A stretch of 45,510 bases of DNA. Origin: Bacteroidota bacterium. GTDB taxonomy: Bacteria; Bacteroidota; Bacteroidia; Chitinophagales; Saprospiraceae. Location: positions 1 through 45,510 of the forward strand of contig PZPC01000039.1 of the NCBI GenBank assembly GCA_003045895.1. The letters are read 5' to 3'. The notes below the pieces were generated by a model. That model saw only the letters and a program-made list of their open reading frames with translations, was not told where the DNA came from and made no database searches. Made by a program: the position numbers and the translations under genes. Shown in pieces: positions 41,505 to 45,510 of this stretch (within the stretch, counting starts at the first letter, position 1; every line of letters starts with the position of its first letter).

Positions 41505-41948
41505 ATGTTACCCGTAACCAGAAATTTGCTGCCAACTGTCTCAAGATTTTTAGATGACGATTGGAATGGGCTCTTCGATTGGACAAATCGAAATTTCTCC
41601 AACACGGCTACGACGCTGCCATCCGTAAATATCAAAGAAGAAGCGGATCAATTCGTAGTAGAAATGGCTGCCCCGGGCATGAAGAAAAGCGATTTCCAAA
41701 TCGAGCTCAACAACAATGTACTGACCATCAGAAGTGAGGTACAGCGCGATGAGGAAGAAAAAACAGCTAACGGCTTCCTGCGGCGGGAATTCAGCTACCA
41801 GTCTTTCCAACGTTCCTTCAACTTGAACAACAAGGTAGTGGACGACGCCAAGATCAAGGCCACGTACCAGGATGGCATCCTTCGCCTGAACCTTCCCAAG
41901 AAAGAAGAAGCCAAGGAAAAGCCAGCGCGTTTAATTAAGATTTCCTAA
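41505..41948 (+). CDS. Small heat-shock protein (Hsp20/alpha-crystallin family)
   Basis: A 147-residue ATP-independent holdase that binds unfolding proteins. N-terminal arm about 1-38; alpha-crystallin domain about 40-135, with the family start LPSVNIKEEADQFVVEMAAPGM, the F-rich turn FQRSFNLNN and the closing motif KATYQDGILRLNLPKKEE (G-I/V-L-x-L-x-L-P). The C-terminal tail has the RLIKIS motif (IxI-type). It is monocistronic: a sigma-54 promoter lies upstream and a strong terminator immediately downstream. Sigma-54 control would tie expression to a dedicated enhancer-binding activator, which is not in this window. Confidence 0.95.
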   Translation: MLPVTRNLLPTVSRFLDDDWNGLFDWTNRNFSNTATTLPSVNIKEEADQFVVEMAAPGMKKSDFQIELNNNVLTIRSEVQRDEEEKTANGFLRREFSYQSFQRSFNLNNKVVDDAKIKATYQDGILRLNLPKKEEAKEKPARLIKIS

Positions 41949-41956
41949 ATTTTTCC

Positions 41957-41992
41957 AAAAGGGTAGAAAATGGTTTCATTTTCTACCCTTTT
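41957..41992 (+). terminator. Intrinsic terminator of hsp20
   Basis: A perfect 16-bp stem (41957-41972 / 41977-41992) with a 4-nt loop GTTT, ending in a run of T (to 41995). It starts 8 nt after the stop codon. The A-run on its left side could also serve the - strand. Confidence 0.92.
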
Positions 41993-42261
41993 TTTATTCC
42001 CCCCCCGGATGAGCACGCAATGACTTTTCTACCGCGCCACCAGCAATATTTTAACACTCGCTCCCCAAACGGGATGCACCATTCGCCTACCCAGGCGTAG
42101 TCCCGGCCAGCGCGGGTCTTCTCGATGGTAAAAAAATCGGTAGCGACCTCGTCTTCGGTCACCCAGCGCAGCAAGACGCAGGCTTCTTCCGGAAAGGCAT
42201 CGAAACTGATGAGGGTCAGCAGGAGGGGGAGTACGCCAAAGAAAAAGGCATAGTCCGACCC
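41983..42261 (-). pseudogene. Remnant of a secreted type IX substrate (FnIII-like domain)
   Basis: A frame of about 93 codons with no plausible start of its own encodes GVLPLLLTLISFDAFPEEAC, then VLLRWVTEDEVATDFFTIEK and GRDYAWVGEW. This parallels the widespread Bacteroidota segment just before sorting domains: LPVELLSFxA.....V.LxWxTASExNNDyFxIErSxDGxxFxxIG. The frame degenerates before its stop, which lies within the hsp20 terminator. No flanking domains survive. Alternatively it is a chance frame, but the register of the conserved positions argues against that. Confidence 0.45.
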
Positions 42262-42269
42262 ATCGCCCC

Positions 42270-42740
42270 CTAGAGGCGATCCAGTTCCTGGCCATAGTCG
42301 TGTTGTAAATCTTCGTGCAGTGCGGGAATCAGCTTCCGGATCCGCTCCAACTGGCGCTGGTATAGATTGGTTAACACCGTATTCTTTTTGATCGACGGGC
42401 GCAGGGCTTGCAGTTCGGCACAAAAGTGCAGCAGCAGTTCTACTTCCGTTTCCCGTTTACTGGAATAGCGAATGGTGGTTTTAACGCTCCGCAGGATTTT
42501 GCGCACCCCCGCTTTCATGTAAAAAAAAGACTTGGTATTAATGGCTGAAAATTGATCCGTCATTTCTTCCTGCACCCGCCGCACGAAAGCGGCCTCGTCC
42601 GCTGCTTCGAAGAGCAGGTAACTCAGCAATTCTTTGTTTTCCTTTTTAAATTTAGCGAGGCGCAGGCACAGTCCGACCAGGTCGGCCGCTGGACGTTGTT
42701 CCAGGGTTTGCTTTATTTCTTTTACGCTGGGGGTTGGCAT
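42270..42740 (-). CDS. Hypothetical helical protein
   Basis: 156 residues counted from Met at 42740. The frame extends to 42818, but a -7 box TATATTTG (complement of 42807-42814) lies inside that extension, so the later Met (MPTPSVKEIKQTLEQ) is preferred. The sequence is largely alpha-helical and basic, with LVGLCLRLAKFKKENKELLSY near the N-terminus and a Leu-rich LLLHFCAELQALRP region; no membrane segment or signal peptide. Not recognised beyond similarity in style to conserved Bacteroidota cytoplasmic hypotheticals. It is divergent from the small frames at 42857. Confidence 0.65.
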   Translation of the reverse strand: MPTPSVKEIKQTLEQRPAADLVGLCLRLAKFKKENKELLSYLLFEAADEAAFVRRVQEEMTDQFSAINTKSFFYMKAGVRKILRSVKTTIRYSSKRETEVELLLHFCAELQALRPSIKKNTVLTNLYQRQLERIRKLIPALHEDLQHDYGQELDRL

Positions 42741-42806
42741 AGGCTGAGGTTGTGTGTTAATCGCGGTGGTGGGCACGAAGGCCCGCGCATCCTGGTTAGC
42801 GTTGGA

Positions 42807-42814
42807 CAAATATA
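42807..42814 (-). promoter_or_regulatory. -7 box for the hypothetical gene at 42270-42740
   Basis: Reads TATATTTG on the - strand, an exact TAnnTTTG match about 65 nt before the preferred start. No clear -33 element. Confidence 0.3.
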
Positions 42815-42856
42815 GCAAAGCGAAATTTAGTTGGGTAAAATCCGTATTTTAGCACC

Positions 42857-43047
42857 ATGAAAACAGCCGATGTCGATATCATCCTGCACATGCAAACGCA
42901 AACCGGTAAATGATCAGCCACTGGCGACAAGAGGTATGGGAAAAGGCGTTGGCATTTCTGGCTACCCCACCCACCCAGCGCAAACCTTTGCGCCAAAATC
43001 TGGAAGAGGAGGTGCTGAAACGCGCGCACCGCCTGACGATACTATAA
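42857..43047 (+). pseudogene. Two overlapping mini-frames, possibly a decayed gene
   Basis: An 18-codon frame (42857-42913) encoding MKTADVDIILHMQTQTGK is followed, with an ATGA overlap, by a 45-codon frame (42910-43047) encoding a basic peptide beginning MISHWRQEVWEKALAFLATP. A TATTTTAG box lies 5 nt before the first ATG. The first ten residues resemble the N-terminus of RBBP9/YdeN-like serine hydrolases, so this may be the truncated head of such a gene. The second peptide is not recognised. Low confidence that either is expressed. Confidence 0.3.
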
Positions 43048-43137
43048 CGGCATCCTCAGCATGGCCAAAAGAACCGGAACCAAACACCTCCGTCACGGGT
43101 TCCTTGTGTAGCCCTGTTTTGAGAAAACCAGCCAACC

Positions 43138-43539
43138 ATGGACAAAAACATCCTCCTCAACGAAATCACCTTCAAGGCCACGCGCAGCAGTGGGCCTGGC
43201 GGGCAGCACGTCAACAAAACCAGTACCCGCGTAGAATTGTACTGGCAGTTGGAGGAATCAGCAGCCCTCACGGAAGTGGAAAAAGAACGGCTCCGCGCCG
43301 CCCTCGCCAACCAGTTGAGCAAGGAAGGCCAGTTGGTGCTCAGCTCCGGACAAACGCGCAGCCAGTTGAAAAACAAACAACTGGTGACCGCAAAATTCCT
43401 CCATCTGCTGGACAAGCATATCCAGCCCCCCAAACCGCGCAAACGCACCCGCACCCCCCTCGCCGCCAAACGAAAACGGCTGAAAGCGAAAAAAAATACC
43501 GCCGATAAAAAGGCCTTGCGCCGGAAGCCCGAACTGTAA
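43138..43539 (+). CDS. arfB: Alternative ribosome-rescue factor ArfB (peptidyl-tRNA hydrolase)
   Basis: A 133-residue class-I release-factor-like protein. The catalytic GGQ lies at residues 21-23 within SSGPGGQHVNKTSTRVEL, and the long basic C-terminal tail (about 105-133, rich in Lys and Arg) is the ArfB/YaeJ feature that enters the empty mRNA channel of stalled ribosomes. Length and composition are typical. It appears to be transcribed alone. Confidence 0.95.
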   Translation: MDKNILLNEITFKATRSSGPGGQHVNKTSTRVELYWQLEESAALTEVEKERLRAALANQLSKEGQLVLSSGQTRSQLKNKQLVTAKFLHLLDKHIQPPKPRKRTRTPLAAKRKRLKAKKNTADKKALRRKPEL

Positions 43540-43653
43540 CGAGGACAGACCTGGCTGGTAACGCGCTGTTGCTGGCGGAAAACTAATAAAAGCCTCCCCC
43601 CTATTCAAAAAAATCATTTTCTGCCCACCAGTAACTCCGAATTAAAAGGCTGC

Positions 43654-43661
43654 TATCTTTG
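43654..43661 (+). promoter_or_regulatory. -7 box of the SGNH hydrolase gene
   Basis: TATCTTTG, an exact TAnnTTTG match, 21 nt before the ATG at 43683. A TTG start inside this box (43659) is therefore rejected. Confidence 0.45.
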
Positions 43662-43682
43662 CGGCTAATTTGCAGCAGCCAC

Positions 43683-45509
43683 ATGACCAGATCAGTTCCC
43701 TCAGGATACCTTATTACTTTCCTTGTTTTTTGCGCTACCGTGCCCTTCTTGTTGGCCCAGACTCCGCTTTACGACACCCTCGCTGTCGACTTTGGCAGCG
43801 TCCCTTCGCTGGCGCCGTGGAAAAACATGGCTAATCCGACGGATGGGATACTGACCAATTTGCCCAACCAAAATGGCCAACCCACGAAGTATGGGCTTTG
43901 GCTATTCGATCCTTTCAGCAAGATCAATACCGAGGGCACACTTAACCCCGATCCTGTTATTGGTTTTCCGGCCACGGCTACCGGTGACAGCTTCTTTGGC
44001 CATTCAGCGCCTTTCGAAGGCGTTACCGAACCTACCGGAGGTATCGAACTGATGCACCTCGACCGTCAGAAGACCTACACCCTGGTGCTCTTTGCGGCCC
44101 GCCAGGCCAAGGATGTTCGCGAGACCCGCTACGTGGTGCAGGGTCGTACTACGGATACTTTGTACCTGAAAACCACCGACAATACCAATAAAGTAGTTAC
44201 CACCCGCCTGCGCCCTTCGGCCGAAGGCACCATCCGCGTGATTGCGTCCGCTGGCCCCAACAACAAAAGTGCGGCGGGATTCTTCTACCTGGGCGCCCTC
44301 AAACTTATTTATGCACAGGATGTAGCTCCTAAGGGCCGCGCCCTGCGCCTCACGGCACCCGTCGGGGGTGAATACTGGCAGGCGGGCAAAACCCCGGCCA
44401 TTACCTGGCAAAGCCAGAACCTCGAGCAGGTAGCCCTCGAATATTCTACCGACAAAGGCAATACCTGGATCCTCATCGACACCGTCCCCACCGCCAGCGG
44501 CAAGTACCACTGGACGGTACCCAACACCCCGGCCCCCACCTGTCGGGTACGCATCTCGGCCGACAGCCTGCTGGCCGACGTCAGCCAGGATACCTTCGCC
44601 ATCACCCGCGACACCGCCGCTTTCCGGATGGTGGTACTGGGGTCTTCGTCAGCAGCTGGCACCGGCACCAGCCACCCCGACAGCAGCTGGGTCCGCCGCT
44701 TTGCCACCTTCCTGAACCCCAATTCCTGCTACGAACTGACCAACCTGGCCAAACCGGGCTATACCTCTTACCATATCTTACCCACGGGCACACCCATCCC
44801 CGAATCGGTGACCATCCCCATCGACACCACCCGCAATATCAGCCGGGCACTGGCACTCCGACCGGATGCCATCATCATCAACATGCCCTCCAACGACGCT
44901 TCCTATGGGATTCCGGTGGCCGACCAACTGGCCAACTTCAAGTTGATTACCGATACCGCGCTCAACACGGGGGCACAGGTGTGGATCACTACTACCCAGC
45001 CCCGAAAATTTAACGATCCGGCCAAAACCCTCCTGCAAGAAATCGTCCGCGACTCTATCAGCTGCATCTACGGCGGTCAGGCCCTCGACTTCTGGACGGG
45101 GCTGGCCAGCGAAGATGGTACCATCCTGCCCCGCTACAACTCCGGCGATGCAACCCACCTGAACGATGCTGGCCACGCCATCCTGTTTGCACGTGTTGTC
45201 GCAGCGGGTATTCAACCACCCGTGATGCCGCTATTTACCGATCTGGCTCTGGTGCCCGCTGCGGCCAGCCCGGGGCTGGCCGTCAGCTTGGTAGCAGCCG
45301 CACCAGGCACCCTCACTATTCGGTGGGAAGACGGCAATGGCCAGCTCCTCCAGGCGCAAGAGACCGTCGTCAGCACAGCTGGCGTCCAAAGCTTTCCCTG
45401 TCCGGTTCGCTTGCCCACCAGGGGTAAGCCCAACCTGGTCTGTGTCGTTACCATGACCGATCAGGCCGGACACGTTTTTCGGCAGCACGTGGCCTGGGTC
45501 GTGAGATGA
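43683..45509 (+). CDS. Secreted SGNH hydrolase with CBM-like and Ig-like domains
   Basis: 608 residues from the ATG at 43683, with a signal peptide ending near LLAQ. In order: a jelly-roll/malectin-like domain (about 20-215, VDFGSVPS...), an Ig-like domain (about 220-305, with APVGGEYWQAGKTPAITWQS and WTVPNTPA), then the SGNH hydrolase core (about 310-510). The core shows MVVLGSSSAAGTGT (Ser block), NMPSNDA (Asn block) and DATHLNDAGH (Asp-His block). The last 75 residues, ending HVAWVVR, resemble a degenerate type IX sorting domain. Likely a surface or extracellular esterase acting on acylated polysaccharides. The stop codon is one base from the window end. Confidence 0.85.
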   Translation: MTRSVPSGYLITFLVFCATVPFLLAQTPLYDTLAVDFGSVPSLAPWKNMANPTDGILTNLPNQNGQPTKYGLWLFDPFSKINTEGTLNPDPVIGFPATATGDSFFGHSAPFEGVTEPTGGIELMHLDRQKTYTLVLFAARQAKDVRETRYVVQGRTTDTLYLKTTDNTNKVVTTRLRPSAEGTIRVIASAGPNNKSAAGFFYLGALKLIYAQDVAPKGRALRLTAPVGGEYWQAGKTPAITWQSQNLEQVALEYSTDKGNTWILIDTVPTASGKYHWTVPNTPAPTCRVRISADSLLADVSQDTFAITRDTAAFRMVVLGSSSAAGTGTSHPDSSWVRRFATFLNPNSCYELTNLAKPGYTSYHILPTGTPIPESVTIPIDTTRNISRALALRPDAIIINMPSNDASYGIPVADQLANFKLITDTALNTGAQVWITTTQPRKFNDPAKTLLQEIVRDSISCIYGGQALDFWTGLASEDGTILPRYNSGDATHLNDAGHAILFARVVAAGIQPPVMPLFTDLALVPAAASPGLAVSLVAAAPGTLTIRWEDGNGQLLQAQETVVSTAGVQSFPCPVRLPTRGKPNLVCVVTMTDQAGHVFRQHVAWVVR

Positions 45510-45510
45510 T

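Overview
The window looks like a chromosomal segment of a Bacteroidota bacterium, most likely from the Saprospiria (Lewinella/Haliscomenobacter-like). This rests on a SusC/SusD pair, type IX secretion (gliding-motility type) C-terminal domains, many lipoproteins, the gene orders efp-accB-accC and bamD-rpoZ-coaBC-DUF4835, and promoter boxes of the Bacteroidota type (TAnnTTTG). Base composition is moderately GC-rich except for one clearly AT-rich island at 26.5-27.9 kb. I saw no rRNA, tRNA, CRISPR array or intact insertion sequence.

Layout. 1-631: intergenic repeats (two copies of a 126-bp element plus a large palindrome). 632-8575: a + strand run of a multidomain haem/PA14/propeller/DUF1080 lipoprotein, a second DUF1080 lipoprotein, an MFS transporter and a type IX-sorted surface protein; the first three look like a 3-keto-glycoside processing and uptake unit. 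8704-11260: efp, accB, accC, ending in a perfect bidirectional terminator. 11379-21696 (- strand): a polysaccharide-utilisation-like locus with unusual content: SLC13/DASS carboxylate transporter, SusC, SusD, SGNH hydrolase, a Calx-beta/lamin-tail lipoprotein and an alpha/beta-hydrolase lipoprotein. It reads better as an ester or carboxylate acquisition system than as a glycan locus. A divergent gene at 21967 encodes a predicted membrane-spanning protein with a helix-turn-helix-like N-terminus, a candidate regulator. 23235-25055: MsbA-like ABC exporter. 25076-25659: RelE/ParE-type toxin and antitoxin.

25.7-28.0 kb is accessory: three small AT-rich membrane-protein genes on the same strand, at least two of them related, separated and bracketed by GC-rich perfect hairpins that recur elsewhere in the window. 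28026-31213: VOC-family protein and a large six-hairpin-type glycosidase lipoprotein. 31.2-31.9 kb: more hairpin repeats and a 21-bp tandem repeat. 31916-34648: malonate uptake and activation (madM, madL, matB). 35111-40020: housekeeping operon bamD-rpoZ-coaBC-DUF4835-propeller protein. 40157-43.1 kb: a DUF3137 membrane protein, the tail of a lost GH97 alpha-glucosidase, a small heat-shock protein behind a textbook sigma-54 promoter, a remnant of a secreted-protein domain and a hypothetical protein. 43138-45509: arfB and a secreted SGNH hydrolase.

The most interesting signals are the hairpin-bracketed AT-rich gene array, the esterase/carboxylate SusCD locus with its putative membrane-bound regulator and phased TTTTACAC motifs, and the sigma-54-type promoter in front of hsp20.
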